A stretch of 64,000 nucleotides of DNA, taken from assembly GCF_002982315.1 (NCBI RefSeq), contig NZ_MWZD01000019.1:24889-88888 (forward strand), in the 5' to 3' direction. The translations under genes and the position numbers were made by a program. This DNA comes from Leucobacter massiliensis (GTDB lineage: Bacteria > Actinomycetota > Actinomycetes > Actinomycetales > Microbacteriaceae). Positions 36,404-46,332 of the stretch are shown piece after piece (positions within the stretch are counted from its first letter, which is position 1; each line of letters begins with the position of its first letter). The notes beneath the pieces are model-generated. The model was not told where the DNA came from and did not search any database. It worked only from the letters and a program-made list of their open reading frames with translations.

Positions 36404-39400
36404 GTGACGGTCTCGATCCGGGTGATGACGGCCGGTGATGGGTACCGGTACCTACTGAACTCTGTCGTCATCGGTGATGGTGACCGAGACGCGGCCGCCG
36501 CATTGACGCGGTACTACCAGGAATCTGGAACGCCGCCCGGCATCTGGTTTGGGAGTGGCCTGTCAGGGCTTTCCGGCGATCTTGCTGAAGACAGCTCGGT
36601 GTCAGAAGAGCAGTTGAGACGACTCATGGGGTACGGGCAGGACCCGATCTCGGGCGAACAGCTTGGCCGCCCGTACCGGAAGTTCGCGCCCTCTGGGGAG
36701 CGATCCCAGCGCCGCATCGAAAAGCTCTCCGAGAGCCTCACTGAAGAAGAGCGCGCGATAGAGGTCGGGTTGATTGAGGTTGAGGAGGCGGCGAAGTCGA
36801 CTGGAGCGCCGGTTGCCGGTTTCGATCTCACGTTCTCGGTCCCGAAGTCCGTGTCCACGCTGTGGGCGGTCGCTGACGGTGGAATCCAAGCACTGATAGC
36901 GCAGGCGCATCATGCCGCGATCCAAGACGTGATCGAGCTGTTAGAGCGGGACGTCGCGGCGACCCGGGTGGGCGCGAAGGGTCCGCGTGGCGCGGTCGCG
37001 CAAGTGCCGGTACGGGGCGTGATTGCGGCGGCGTATGACCATTACGATTCACGGGCGTCGGATCCGCAGTTGCACACGCATGTCGTGGTCGCGAACCGGG
37101 TGCAGGCGGTACGGGATGGGAAGTGGCGCACCCTCGACTCCCGTGCTTTGCATGCTGCAGTGACCGGGTTGTCGGAGCATTACAACGCTGTCCTCTCCGA
37201 CCGGATCACTGCGCTGCTCGGTGTCTGTTGGGAGCCACGCGAACGCGGCACGGGCCGCTCCACCGCGTGGGAGATCACCGGTGTCTCGCAAGGGTTGATG
37301 GATGAGTTCTCTTCCCGGACCCGCGATATCGAGCAGGTCAAAGACCGCCTCGTCGCCGATTATGTCGAAAAGCATGGCAGGCAACCGTCACCGAAGCTGC
37401 TGTGGCAGTTCCGCCAACAGGCAACCCTCGAGACTCGACCACCGAAACAGCAACACTCATTGAGCGAGCTCACCGCGGATTGGCGTGACCGCGCCACACG
37501 GATACTTGGCGAAGACGCTCCGACTTGGGCTGCCGCGCTCCTCACGGGCAGCGTTGCTGATCCGTTGCTGCGGGCCGATGACATCCCGCTGGAAGATCTG
37601 AATGCTGTGGCTGCGGTGGTCGTGGAGCGGGTGGGTGATCGGCGGGCGACGTGGAAACGGTGGAACCTCCACGCCGAGGCCGTCAGACAGACGATGGGTT
37701 TGCGGTTCGCCACCGCGCAGGACCGTGACGTCATCACGCAGCAGATTGTCGACGCGGCCGAACACGCTTCCCTCCGGTTGACGCCGCCGGAACTTGCGTC
37801 GAGCCCGCCCGTGTTCCAACAGCCTGATGGTGCGAGTGTGTTCCGTCCGAAAGCGTCCACGGTCTACTCCTCGGAACGGGTGCTCGCAGCGGAAGACCGG
37901 CTCCTCGCCGCTGCGGAGAGCCGCACAGCACCCACGGTGCCGCTCTCTTGGATTGAACAGGCAGCCCGGACGAAGAACAAGGACGGGTACGAGTTGTCGT
38001 CAGATCAGGAGCAGGCGATCGCGAAGATCGGAATCTCCGGCCGCACTCTCGATGTGCTCGTCGGCCCGGCAGGGACCGGGAAGACCACCACCATGCGAGC
38101 CCTCCACCAGGCATGGGAGAGACGACACGGCAAAGGCTCAGTCATCGGGCTCGCACCATCAGCTGCCGCAGCCGAAGTACTCGCCGAGGACTTGGGTGTG
38201 GCGACGGAGAACACAGCGAAGTGGCTCCATGAACACCGCCACGGCAACTGGAACCTCACCGCCGGTCAGCTCGTCATCATCGACGAAGCCTCCCTCGCAG
38301 GAACCCTCGCCCTCGACACCATCACCACCCACGCCCAAGAAGTGGGCGCCAAGGTGCTGCTTGTCGGTGACTGGGCACAACTCGCTGCGGTCGACGCGGG
38401 CGGGGCATTCGGGATGCTGGTGCGTGAACGCGCCGATACCCCGGAGCTCACTGATGTGCGCCGGTTCCGAAACGACTGGGAGAAACACGCCTCCCTGGGC
38501 TTGCGGATCGGTGATACGGACGTCATCGACACCTACCTCGATCACGACCGCATCACCCCTGGCGGATACGAAGAGATCCTCGAGCAGGCCTACCAAGCCT
38601 GGCAAACAGATCAGGCAGCAGGGAAAGCCTCCGTGTTGATCGCCGAAACCCTCGACACCGTCTCCCAACTCAACACCCGAGCCCGCACCGACCGGATCCT
38701 CGCAGGCGAAGTCGCCCTCGACGGCGTCCGCCTGCATGACGGGAACGAGGCAGCTCGTGGAGACCTCGTCATCACCCGCAAGAACGATCGCCGACTTTCG
38801 CTCGGACGAGGATGGGTGAAAAACGGCGACCGCTGGACCGTAACCCGAGCACACGACGATGGGTCCCTCACCGTCCGCCGAGCGCACTCGAAATGGCGAA
38901 CCACGATCACCCTGCCCGCCGCATACGTTGCCGAGAACGTGGAACTCGGGTACGCGATCACCGCACACCGCGCCCAAGGCTCCACCGTGACGACAGCGCA
39001 CGCGATCGTCTCGTCACCAGAAATGACCCGCGAATCGTTCTACGTCGCGATGACCCGCGGCCGCGAATCCAACCGCGCCTACATCGCCACCGACCAACAC
39101 CACCTCGAAGAACACCAACACCGCGACGACCTACAGATGACCGCCAAGAGCATCCTTTACGGCATCCTGCAACACGTCGGCGCGGAACAATCCGCCCACG
39201 ACACCATCACCACAGAGCAAGACGCATGGGGATCGCTCGCACAGCTCGCCGCTGAATACGACACCATCGCCCAAGAAGCCCAGCAACACCGCTGGACCGC
39301 CCTGCTCGAGCACGGAGGCCTCAACATCGAGATCATCGATGAGGTCGTGGAGACCGAGTCGTTTGGAATCCTCACCACCGAACTGCGTCGCCTCGAAGCG

Positions 39401-39916
39401 GCAGGCCACGACATAGAGCAACTCCTGCCACGGATCGTGCAAGCAGGGAACCTCGACGGCGTGGAAGACCTCGGGTCGCTACTGCGGTACAGGATCCAGA
39501 AGATCACCAGCACCTACCCGCCCTTATCGAGGAGCGAGGCGGGGCTTATCGCGGGGCTTGTGCCGCGAGCTACGGGCATCAGCGATCCTGCGATGCTGCG
39601 GGCATTGGGTGAGCGTGAGCACCTCATGGAGCAACGCCTCGATACGCTCACCCAGGCCGCGATCGAGCAGCCTGCACCGTGGTTGAGTACGGTCGCCGAT
39701 CGGGACCAGCTGGTGCAGCGCGACGTTGTTCGCGCGGTCGTCGCATACCGTGACCGTTGGGGCATCACCTCAACAAGCGCCCTCGGGCCGGTACCGGCCG
39801 AAGATGCCCAACGCATCGACTACGAACGCACCCAAACCGGACTCGCCAGACACCGAAACGACACCACTGAGAGAACTGGAGAAGCCGCTGGACGGCTGGG
39901 CGGGCGGACGCTGTAG
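36404..39916 (+). CDS. MobF-type conjugative relaxase with helicase domain (TraA/TrwC-like)
   Basis: About 1170 residues. N-terminal relaxase: tyrosines in 'GDGYRYLLNSVV' and 'ALTRYYQESGTPPGIWFGSG', 'AGFDLTFSVPKSVSTLWAVA', and the three-His metal site 'DHYDSRASDPQLHTHVVVAN' (~213, 224, 226). A RecD-like helicase follows: Walker A 'VLVGPAGTGKTTTMRAL' (~550), Walker B 'QLVIIDEASLAG', and 'YAITAHRAQGSTV' near 850. It nicks oriT and unwinds the transferred strand. GTG at 36404 is chosen because the conserved start VTVSIRVMTAGDGY begins there; no ribosome site is obvious, and ATG 36425 is an alternative. The 36140-36403 gap, a candidate oriT, shows no clear repeat. Confidence 0.92.
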   Translation: MTVSIRVMTAGDGYRYLLNSVVIGDGDRDAAAALTRYYQESGTPPGIWFGSGLSGLSGDLAEDSSVSEEQLRRLMGYGQDPISGEQLGRPYRKFAPSGERSQRRIEKLSESLTEEERAIEVGLIEVEEAAKSTGAPVAGFDLTFSVPKSVSTLWAVADGGIQALIAQAHHAAIQDVIELLERDVAATRVGAKGPRGAVAQVPVRGVIAAAYDHYDSRASDPQLHTHVVVANRVQAVRDGKWRTLDSRALHAAVTGLSEHYNAVLSDRITALLGVCWEPRERGTGRSTAWEITGVSQGLMDEFSSRTRDIEQVKDRLVADYVEKHGRQPSPKLLWQFRQQATLETRPPKQQHSLSELTADWRDRATRILGEDAPTWAAALLTGSVADPLLRADDIPLEDLNAVAAVVVERVGDRRATWKRWNLHAEAVRQTMGLRFATAQDRDVITQQIVDAAEHASLRLTPPELASSPPVFQQPDGASVFRPKASTVYSSERVLAAEDRLLAAAESRTAPTVPLSWIEQAARTKNKDGYELSSDQEQAIAKIGISGRTLDVLVGPAGTGKTTTMRALHQAWERRHGKGSVIGLAPSAAAAEVLAEDLGVATENTAKWLHEHRHGNWNLTAGQLVIIDEASLAGTLALDTITTHAQEVGAKVLLVGDWAQLAAVDAGGAFGMLVRERADTPELTDVRRFRNDWEKHASLGLRIGDTDVIDTYLDHDRITPGGYEEILEQAYQAWQTDQAAGKASVLIAETLDTVSQLNTRARTDRILAGEVALDGVRLHDGNEAARGDLVITRKNDRRLSLGRGWVKNGDRWTVTRAHDDGSLTVRRAHSKWRTTITLPAAYVAENVELGYAITAHRAQGSTVTTAHAIVSSPEMTRESFYVAMTRGRESNRAYIATDQHHLEEHQHRDDLQMTAKSILYGILQHVGAEQSAHDTITTEQDAWGSLAQLAAEYDTIAQEAQQHRWTALLEHGGLNIEIIDEVVETESFGILTTELRRLEAAGHDIEQLLPRIVQAGNLDGVEDLGSLLRYRIQKITSTYPPLSRSEAGLIAGLVPRATGISDPAMLRALGEREHLMEQRLDTLTQAAIEQPAPWLSTVADRDQLVQRDVVRAVVAYRDRWGITSTSALGPVPAEDAQRIDYERTQTGLARHRNDTTERTGEAAGRLGGRTL

Positions 39917-40107
39917 GCACAGTCCGCTAACCCCGGGGGTCTTCCTTCTTTCCTGTACTCGCCGTATCCTGATGGCGGCAGGAGCAACCACGCGCCAATC
40001 CCCGCAAGATGGGGTGAGGCAGACCGTTCGGGAAGCATCTCGGGCACTCAACCACTCAGGACCGGCCACACCGCGATAGTCCTGCGTGCGAAAGAGAGGC
40101 CCACATC

Positions 40108-40458
40108 ATGCTCCTGAACCGGCTCTGGAACGCCAGCATCCACACCCGCGTCTTCCTGCGCCGCTGGATGCCCACCAACATCCTCCTCGACAAGCTGCGC
40201 ACCCGACGCGGCCTCAAATGGGGAATCCCCACGATGCTCCTCGGCGTCGTCTACCTACTGATCGCAGTCACCTGCACCGGGCTCATCGAGCAGGGCTGGA
40301 GCAAATGGCTCTACCTCGTGTTGTTCCTCGCCCTCTGGAATGCACTGAAGTTCCTGTTCTTCGGCCCGTGGAGCCTCTTACTCCTCGTCCGTGCCCGAGC
40401 GCAGGAGGCGCGCACCCGCCGACGAAATGATGCGAAACTAGCGGGTCTCAATTACTAG
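40108..40458 (+). CDS. Small membrane protein linked to the relaxase
   Basis: 116 residues, basic N-terminus, two hydrophobic spans (about 40-60 and 65-95), Arg-rich C-terminus. The ORF overlaps the converging RloC-like gene by 11 bp at its end. Relatives beside actinobacterial MobF relaxases are sometimes labelled sulfate permease, which this size does not support. Possibly an accessory of transfer. The 39917-40107 spacer holds no gene. Confidence 0.6.
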   Translation: MLLNRLWNASIHTRVFLRRWMPTNILLDKLRTRRGLKWGIPTMLLGVVYLLIAVTCTGLIEQGWSKWLYLVLFLALWNALKFLFFGPWSLLLLVRARAQEARTRRRNDAKLAGLNY

Positions 40459-42724
40459 TGCCGACTCCCATTTGAGTTTCGTCCGCCATCATCATTTCGT
40501 AATGTGGCGAGTGCCCAGCAGCATCGAACAGCTGCTTGAATGCCCGAAGATGAGTACTTACATCAGAGGAGATGCTTGCGTAGTCAACATCCCAAGGCGC
40601 TGTATGTGAACCGTCGTTGTACCACGCGAGTAAAGCATGGCTTGCCCACCGATCAGCTTCGTCAATTTTCGAGATGACATCATCTACGTCAATGCCGCCG
40701 GTGATCTGGAAGTAGTTTTCAATGATCCGTCTCATCGCGTTGGGAAGAGAAGCAGACAGTTCCAGATCTTGGGCGTTATTGGCAGCTTTGACTTGGTCCC
40801 ATAGTTGTCGATAGTTGGACTTGATTGGGGACTTTTCATAGTGCCTGTGGCTCGTGATACCAGTAGGTCCCTTCGAGAGCACGAAGTAGGACCGCTTTCC
40901 TGGACTCATGCCATTCGGGGTGAACTCTGCTTCTTTGAAGAAGTATGCATTGTGAGTGAGAAGGATGATCTGTCGTGTGCGACCATCCTCTTTTACGCAA
41001 TAGCCAAGCAACTTTCGGATGAGCAGGTTGATGACAAACAACATCTCGCCATCGAGACTCGAAACAGGATCGTCGATGATCACTACAAGCTGGTCGCTAA
41101 CCGTACGATCTTCGTGCATCTGCTTGATCCGGTGAAAGAAGTACAAGAAGGAGATCAGTGTTCGCTCTCCTTCGCTGAGCGTGTGATTAGCCGCGCTCCC
41201 GTCCGGTCGAATCAATTGGTATGTATCATCTTGAGAATGCTGGATCGTGAAGCTGAGAAACCCCAGGTTCCTCAGCGTCTTGTTCATATCTTGAACGGTG
41301 GGAAGCGACGAGGTCAGCTGTTGCTGGAGCTCCGATAACTCCGAACGTTTACTGGCGAGTTTCTCCTGTGCGTCCTCCAGCTTGGGTCGAAGACTGTCCA
41401 GAGCCTTCTTCGGGTTCGTGACACTACCCTCGAAGAAGGACAGGTCTTGCTCCAAAACGGAGTGCACGTAGTAGCGCCAGACCTCTTTTTTGAGGTTTGA
41501 CTTTGCCTGCTTCTTGTTGCGTAGAAGCAGGTTCGTTTCGTCGATTCGTGTGTTGGAAGCGGTCACGATGCGCTCTATCTCGTCAACGGTTTCACTTATT
41601 GCTTCGAATTCAACACTTTGAGACGGAGACTTAATCTTGGCTCCAACTTGAGCGATTCGTGATCGAATCTTTTGAGAAAGTACTCCGCCAAACCGCTCAA
41701 TCTCCTTGATCTCAGGTGCTTCGTGTGCTGACAGAGAAGCGAGATATGTGTTCAGCGTGTCCAGGCGTTGCTCTTCCTCCACGCGTATCTTCTCTAGATT
41801 CGTTACTTGCTCTTCATAGTGATGGTCGAATAGCGAGGAGAGCGAATCAGTCACATCGCTCGGAAGAGCTTGTTGACAGAACGGACATTTTCCTTGTGAC
41901 TGGTCGAGAAACGACTGACCTTCATGAACCCAATCAGCGTTTTGGAGCTGTTGAACGAACTCACCGAAAGTCGTGTTGTCTTGGGATTTAATCTCCTCTT
42001 GGAGGAGAGCGGACTGCGCTGGGCTTAGACTCCCTAGCCTCGGAAGCAGAGGGATGCGTTTTAAGTCGTCGCCGGATTCAACGTCCAGCGTGGTGTATTC
42101 ATCTAAAAGTGCCGTCTCGCTCTTCAGCGAATCACTGGATGTGCTTGAACGAACTCGATGGACCTCAGCAAGATGTTTCTTCTTATCGCTTTTGTACCCT
42201 TCAAATGCTTGTTGCAGCGTTGACGGCAGTGCCACCCTCTTCTTCCAACTAGCTTCGAGTACTACTTGATCTGCCTCAGAAAGAAGTCCTTCTTGCTTCT
42301 CAATTGATTTCTCGTACTGCTCGACTGTACGCTCTGCGTCTCGAATCTCGCCAGGCTTAGCGGGCTTACTTTCACTCGCTTCCACGCCAACAAGAGCGTC
42401 GATTCGCTCCTGCACTTCGGGCGCGCCATCCCGTATAACGAATACGCCAGGTATTCCTTGATCAACCTGGAGTAAGCGATCAATGAAGTCCTTGTTGAAG
42501 AGCTCATGTTGGAATCCCGGATTATTAGCTGCTTCCATTGCCCGAGCTATTGAGGACTTTCCAGAGCCATTAGGCCCGTAAACCAGGGTGATCTGAGCTA
42601 TCGGGTGCAAAGGCAACGCAGACGACCCAAAGCAGGGGATCTGTTTGATCTCCAGTGATTCAATCAATTTGTACCGCGCTTCCTGCACGCTCGACGTGCG
42701 GCAAACCTTCACATGAGGTTCCAA
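40448..42724 (-). CDS. RloC-like AAA/SMC-type anticodon nuclease
   Basis: 758 residues. Walker A '[17 protein letters not shown]' (~50-57), long coiled coils, a central zinc hook C280-PF-C283 ('[11 protein letters not shown]'), signature '[17 protein letters not shown]', Walker B '[15 protein letters not shown]' and '[11 protein letters not shown]'. The C-terminal ~100 residues carry R665-x3-E669 ('MRRIIENYF') and a downstream His in '[12 protein letters not shown]', the HEPN-type nuclease triad arrangement of PrrC/RloC. These cleave tRNA anticodons upon phage attack or DNA damage. TTG start with GAGG upstream; no ATG fits. Clearly more AT-rich than its neighbours. No type I restriction genes adjoin it. 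Confidence 0.82.
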   Translation of the reverse strand: MEPHVKVCRTSSVQEARYKLIESLEIKQIPCFGSSALPLHPIAQITLVYGPNGSGKSSIARAMEAANNPGFQHELFNKDFIDRLLQVDQGIPGVFVIRDGAPEVQERIDALVGVEASESKPAKPGEIRDAERTVEQYEKSIEKQEGLLSEADQVVLEASWKKRVALPSTLQQAFEGYKSDKKKHLAEVHRVRSSTSSDSLKSETALLDEYTTLDVESGDDLKRIPLLPRLGSLSPAQSALLQEEIKSQDNTTFGEFVQQLQNADWVHEGQSFLDQSQGKCPFCQQALPSDVTDSLSSLFDHHYEEQVTNLEKIRVEEEQRLDTLNTYLASLSAHEAPEIKEIERFGGVLSQKIRSRIAQVGAKIKSPSQSVEFEAISETVDEIERIVTASNTRIDETNLLLRNKKQAKSNLKKEVWRYYVHSVLEQDLSFFEGSVTNPKKALDSLRPKLEDAQEKLASKRSELSELQQQLTSSLPTVQDMNKTLRNLGFLSFTIQHSQDDTYQLIRPDGSAANHTLSEGERTLISFLYFFHRIKQMHEDRTVSDQLVVIIDDPVSSLDGEMLFVINLLIRKLLGYCVKEDGRTRQIILLTHNAYFFKEAEFTPNGMSPGKRSYFVLSKGPTGITSHRHYEKSPIKSNYRQLWDQVKAANNAQDLELSASLPNAMRRIIENYFQITGGIDVDDVISKIDEADRWASHALLAWYNDGSHTAPWDVDYASISSDVSTHLRAFKQLFDAAGHSPHYEMMMADETQMGVGTSN

Positions 42725-42869
42725 GGAGCCTCTAGTTTCTAATGATGGCTCCTGTTTGTAGCGGCAGTCAACGCAATCGCACTATGGATGCGAGCCTGGG
42801 CGTAGCCGAGCTCGACCTCAACGCTCTGAACGACTTCGCTGGGCACACGGACGAGGGACCACTCCTGCG

Positions 42870-43032
42870 TGCTTCAACGGTCGTCAGCCCATCAAGTGGC
42901 CTACACCTAGCTCCGCGGCGATCTCCCGAGCGCTCAACCCGGCCTCGTAGGGGCGGGCTGTGTTCAACCACCTGCTCATCACCTAAGCCCTGGCAACGCA
43001 CACCAAGACCGGCTCCTGCCAAGAGACCCCTG
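42870..43032 (-). pseudogene. Recombinase-type HTH remnant, distal part (cut by IS)
   Basis: On the minus strand, directly after the IS, the frame gives 'GLLAGAGLGVRCQGLGDEQV'. After a frameshift a second frame gives 'RPYEAGLSAREIAAELGVG'. These are typical tandem HTHs of serine recombinase or transposon DNA-binding tails. No start, no catalytic domain. The 42725-42869 spacer shows nothing more. Confidence 0.55.
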
Positions 43033-43062
43033 TGAAGCGCCCCGGGTTTTGTGGAGGCTCGG

Positions 43063-44037
43063 TTATCTGGAACCGGCTCCGATCGGAACCTGCTCGTGAG
43101 CGTAGCGGGCCGCGTCGTGCGATGCCCAATGCGACTGCTCGAACTCGGCCGGCGGGACGTGCCCGATCTCGCCGTGGAGACGCCGCTGGTTGAACCAGTC
43201 GACGTATTCGGCGACGGCGATCTCGACGTCGCCGATGGATGCCCAGCCGCCCTTCGGACGCATCGCTGGGTTGCGGATGCACTCGCCCTTGAACAGCGAG
43301 TTGAACGCCTCGGCCATCGCGTTGTCATACGAATCGCCTTTGCTTCCAACGGAAGCAACGGCATCGGCTTCGGCGAGGCGCTCGGTGTAGCGAATGGCGC
43401 GATACTGGACTCCTCGGTCGCTGTGGTGGATGAGCCCGGTCGTGTCCTGCCCGTTTCTGCGGCGCTGCCAGAGCCCCATATCGAGCGCGTCGAGCGCGAG
43501 TTCCGTGCGTAGGCTCGTGGACACCTGCCAGCCGACGACGAGCCTGCTGAACACGTCGATCACGAACGCCGCGTAGACCCATCCGGCATGGGTGCGGATG
43601 TAGGTCAGATCCGCGACCCAGAGCTGATTCGGTGCTGTCGCGGTGAACGCTCGTTCGACGAGATCCGCTGGCCGCTCCGTCTCCGCAGTATCACCCGAGG
43701 TGGTCTTGATCGTCTTATCGCGCCGGAGCCCCTGCAGCTCGAGCTCGCGCATCAGTCGCTCGACGGTGCAACGGGCAACCGAGACGCCCTCTCGATTCAG
43801 CTCGGCGTGGACCTTCCGCGCCCCGTAGACGCCGAGATTGTCGGCATGGACAGCCGCGATGTCCGCTTTCAGTTGCTCGTCTCTGACCGCTCTGGCCGAG
43901 GGCGGGCGCGTCTTGGCGGCGTAGTAGGTGCTCGGGGCGATCTTCAGGCCCGCATCACGCAGGACATGGCAGATCGGCTCGACCCCGAACCGGTCGCGGT
44001 GCTCATCGATGTAGTCGACGAGCACCGCGACCGGCAC
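43063..44037 (-). CDS. IS3-family transposase OrfB (DDE catalytic part)
   Basis: 324 residues with GTG start. HTH-like 'LRDAGLKIAPSTYYAAKTRP', then DDE core: Asp in 'NQLWVADLTYIRTHAGW', Asp in 'TGLIHHSDRGVQY', Glu in 'YDNAMAEAFNSLFKGECI'. Ends 'YVDWFNQRRLHGEIGHVPPA', as is usual for IS3 transposases. Starts 5 bp after the orfA stop; may also be made as an OrfAB fusion by slippage. Confidence 0.93.
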   Translation of the reverse strand: MPVAVLVDYIDEHRDRFGVEPICHVLRDAGLKIAPSTYYAAKTRPPSARAVRDEQLKADIAAVHADNLGVYGARKVHAELNREGVSVARCTVERLMRELELQGLRRDKTIKTTSGDTAETERPADLVERAFTATAPNQLWVADLTYIRTHAGWVYAAFVIDVFSRLVVGWQVSTSLRTELALDALDMGLWQRRRNGQDTTGLIHHSDRGVQYRAIRYTERLAEADAVASVGSKGDSYDNAMAEAFNSLFKGECIRNPAMRPKGGWASIGDVEIAVAEYVDWFNQRRLHGEIGHVPPAEFEQSHWASHDAARYAHEQVPIGAGSR

Positions 44038-44042
44038 CCCGG

Positions 44043-44363
44043 TTACCTCAGCTTGCGGTCGAGCTCCGCGGCCGCGAAAAAAGCCGACGCGGTCTTCAAG
44101 ATCTCGTTCGCCCGCCGCAGCTCACGGACCTCTCGTTCGAGGTCGGCGATCTTCTGCGTGTCCGCGGTCGTGGTGCCTGGCGCGTCGCCGGCGTCGATCT
44201 CGGCCTGCCTCACCCAGGTGCGCAAGGCCTCGGGATGGATATCGAGCTGGTCGGCGATCCGTTTGATCGCTCCGGTCTTCGTCGCGGGGTTCTGGCGCGC
44301 GTCCAGCGCCATCCGCGTCGCGCGCTCCTTGAGCTCCTCGCTGTACTTCCGTGGTGCTGCCAT
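44043..44363 (-). CDS. IS3-family OrfA (HTH, leucine zipper)
   Basis: 106 residues from the ATG at 44363 (MAAPRKYSEEL, AAGG about 9 nt upstream). HTH 'GAIKRIADQLDIHPEALRTW', then a coiled coil 'KIADLEREVRELRRANEILK'. A TTTTTTC run (44076-44082 on the complement) near the 3' end could act as the slippery site for a frameshifted OrfAB product. Confidence 0.9.
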   Translation of the reverse strand: MAAPRKYSEELKERATRMALDARQNPATKTGAIKRIADQLDIHPEALRTWVRQAEIDAGDAPGTTTADTQKIADLEREVRELRRANEILKTASAFFAAAELDRKLR

Positions 44364-44415
44364 GACTCTCATCCTTCACTGGATTGAGAGCCTCCATCAG
44401 ACCCGGGGCGCTTCA

Positions 44416-44535
44416 CTGATTCGCTCCTTACCCAACCGGTGCTCCCGTGCGATGGAGATCAAGGAGGCTCCTGACTCGTAGGATGCGACCATCCTTTGAA
44501 CGGCACCGGGAGCGACACGGTTCTCAGCCGTGCCA
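44416..44535 (-). pseudogene. Recombinase-type HTH remnant, proximal part (cut by IS)
   Basis: Encodes 'NRVAPGAVQRMVASYESGAS' then 'LISIAREHRLGKERI' up to the IS end. Across the CTG duplication it continues into 'RGLLAGAGLGVRCQGLGDEQ'. It matches the DNA-binding tails of resolvase-like proteins. No upstream catalytic part is seen; a stop closes the frame near 44540. Confidence 0.6.
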
Positions 44536-44903
44536 CCCTACGTTACGACCGGCCCCCGAGCATCGGCCCGATGCACAGATTGACTAGAAACCTCACCATC
44601 TTGGTCCACGTCACATCCGCGTGAAGTCAAAGATTCAAGGCGTCGAAAGAGGTTACAGTTTTCTCTAGGCCGCGGCACTTAATGAGTGATGTTGTATCCC
44701 AGGGCTGACATCGCGAACATCACCCGCGTCGTGCGCTTATTCAGATCGTCAAAGTGGATTCCAGCCATGGACGATCGTCTCCGTGACGGGGCATGCACGA
44801 GGAGGATAGACCGCAACCCAGACTTGAATGATGCGAAATCAACTCCACGGCGCACTATCGTCACACAGCGACTCCCCACACGAGACTGCGGAGGTGTGCG
44901 TTC
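44536..44903. other. Intergenic region before the integrase
   Basis: 368 bp without a convincing gene on either strand. Composition is less GC-rich than the flanks. GGAGG for the integrase lies at 44891-44895. It could hold the attachment site or an integrase promoter, but no direct repeat or palindrome stands out. Confidence 0.5.
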
Positions 44904-46085
44904 GTGGCTAGACCCCGCACACCGATCGGCACCTTCGGCAGCATCACCACCACTCGCACACCAGACGGACGCTACGTCGCCCGAACCCGCTATCGCGACT
45001 GGGACGGGAAAAGCAGACACGTGCAAACCACCGGTGCGACAAAACCCTCAGCCGAACGCTCGCTGAAGAAAAAGCTCGCCGAACGAGACCTATTCCAGCC
45101 CGGCTTCACTGGGATGACCGCCGACAGCCCCTTCCCGGCTCTCGTGTCCTACTGGCTCGAAGACATGGACCTCGAAGACCGACTCTCAAAAACGACAAGG
45201 CTGCTCTATGAACGCAACATGCGCACCCTCGTGCTGCCGTTCTTCAAAGACGTCACCCTCCGCGAGATCGGCGTCGCCCGCTGCGACTACTTCCTCAAAC
45301 AACTCGCGAAACAGAGCTACAACAGGGCACGTCAAGCACGCGTCGTCCTCCGCCTCGCCCTCGCGCTCGCGGTGCGCCACGAGGTCTTCCCGCGCAACCC
45401 GATGGATCACGTCTCCAGGCTTCGCCGCCCAGTCCGCACGCCGGACATCTTCTCGTGGGATGAGCTCAAGGCGATCCGTGTAGGTATCAGCGCGTGGGAG
45501 CATCGACCGATCAAGGCGGGACCGAGACCGGAGGGGCAGCTCGGGCAGGTCGTGGAGGTCATGCTCGGCACCTCAGCACGTATCGGCGAAGTCCTCGCAA
45601 TCCGCCTTGGCGACCTCGACCTGGACGCACCGATACCGTCGGTGCGGATCTCTGGAACGATCGTGAGTCGGAGGGGTGAACCCACCCACCGCCAAGATCA
45701 CCCCAAGACTGCCCGCTCCGTTCGCAGGGTCGCGCTTCCCGGGTTTGCGCTCCGTGCCATCCGTGCACGGCTCGAGAAGATCCGGTTCACCCACCCGGAC
45801 ACGCTGCTGTTTTTCACTCGCGTCGGGACACCGCACACGACGAACAACATCCGCAGACAGCTTCGCGACGTGATGGAGCAGGCCGGAGTGCCTGACGTCA
45901 CTCCGCACCGGTTCCGTCGAACTGCAGCAACCGCGATCAATGAGATTGGAGGACTGCAGCTCGCCTCCGAGCTCCTCGGGCACAGCGATCCCTCGATCAC
46001 GCGAGAGCATTACATCCGTCGCAACGAAACCGTGAACCCGGTCACAGCTAAGTTCCTCGAGCAGGCGTTCGGGAGGGCAAGCTGA
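44904..46085 (+). CDS. Tyrosine-type site-specific integrase
   Basis: 393 residues, GTG start with GGAGG 9 nt upstream. N-terminal arm-binding segment ('GSITTTRTPDGRYVARTRYR'), core-binding SAM-like domain, then catalytic residues R226 ('TSARIGEVLAIR'), H335-x-x-R338 ('TPHRFRRTAATA'), H360 ('LLGHSDPSIT') and Y370 ('REHYIRRNE'). Typical of phage/ICE integrases in actinobacteria. Followed by a long hairpin. It probably marks one end of the integrated element. Confidence 0.93.
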   Translation: MARPRTPIGTFGSITTTRTPDGRYVARTRYRDWDGKSRHVQTTGATKPSAERSLKKKLAERDLFQPGFTGMTADSPFPALVSYWLEDMDLEDRLSKTTRLLYERNMRTLVLPFFKDVTLREIGVARCDYFLKQLAKQSYNRARQARVVLRLALALAVRHEVFPRNPMDHVSRLRRPVRTPDIFSWDELKAIRVGISAWEHRPIKAGPRPEGQLGQVVEVMLGTSARIGEVLAIRLGDLDLDAPIPSVRISGTIVSRRGEPTHRQDHPKTARSVRRVALPGFALRAIRARLEKIRFTHPDTLLFFTRVGTPHTTNNIRRQLRDVMEQAGVPDVTPHRFRRTAATAINEIGGLQLASELLGHSDPSITREHYIRRNETVNPVTAKFLEQAFGRAS

Positions 46086-46111
46086 GCGCGACCGGGAGGC
46101 ATCAGGCTCTC

Positions 46112-46164
46112 CCTCCTCCTAATTCTCTCCAGGTGGGTGCCACCTGGAGAGAATTAGGAGGAGG
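46112..46164 (+). terminator. Perfect 25-bp inverted repeat downstream of the integrase
   Basis: Arms 46112-46136 and 46140-46164 match at every position around a GTG loop, 26 bp after the integrase stop. The stem starts CCTCCTCCTAATTCTC. Works as a strong terminator by shape, though no T run follows. Such length and perfection could also mark an attachment or recombinase site. Confidence 0.75.
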
Positions 46165-46320
46165 CCTCGGCAGGACGGGGCAGCCTTAACAAGTCCAACG
46201 GGTTACGAGCGTGGCAAGCAACCGGCTATGAGCGGGCCTGCTTTAAGGCGCTAAGTCCGTGGATCGCAAGCTAAGCACCACAGTTTGCTCGAAAACCGCT
46301 CAGAAAAACCCTCTCGGTGC

Positions 46321-46326
46321 TAGTAT
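46321..46326 (+). promoter_or_regulatory. -10 box suggesting a leaderless mRNA for the RloA-like gene
   Basis: TAGTAT lies only 6 nt before the ATG at 46333, and no Shine-Dalgarno sequence precedes that ATG. Transcription would start at or next to the start codon. The -35 region is weak. Confidence 0.5.
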
Positions 46327-46332
46327 TGCTAC

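Larger units (their letters stand above)
43033..44415 (-). mobile_element. IS3-family insertion sequence (1383 bp)
   Basis: Inverted terminal repeats begin TGAAGCGCCCCGGGT at the left and mirror at the right (ends TG...CA). Both inner parts contain TGGAGGCTC. The 3-bp direct repeat CTG flanks both ends (43030-43032 and 44416-44418), as expected for IS3. It holds orfA and orfB on the minus strand. It interrupts an HTH remnant, which joins across the CTG. Confidence 0.93.
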
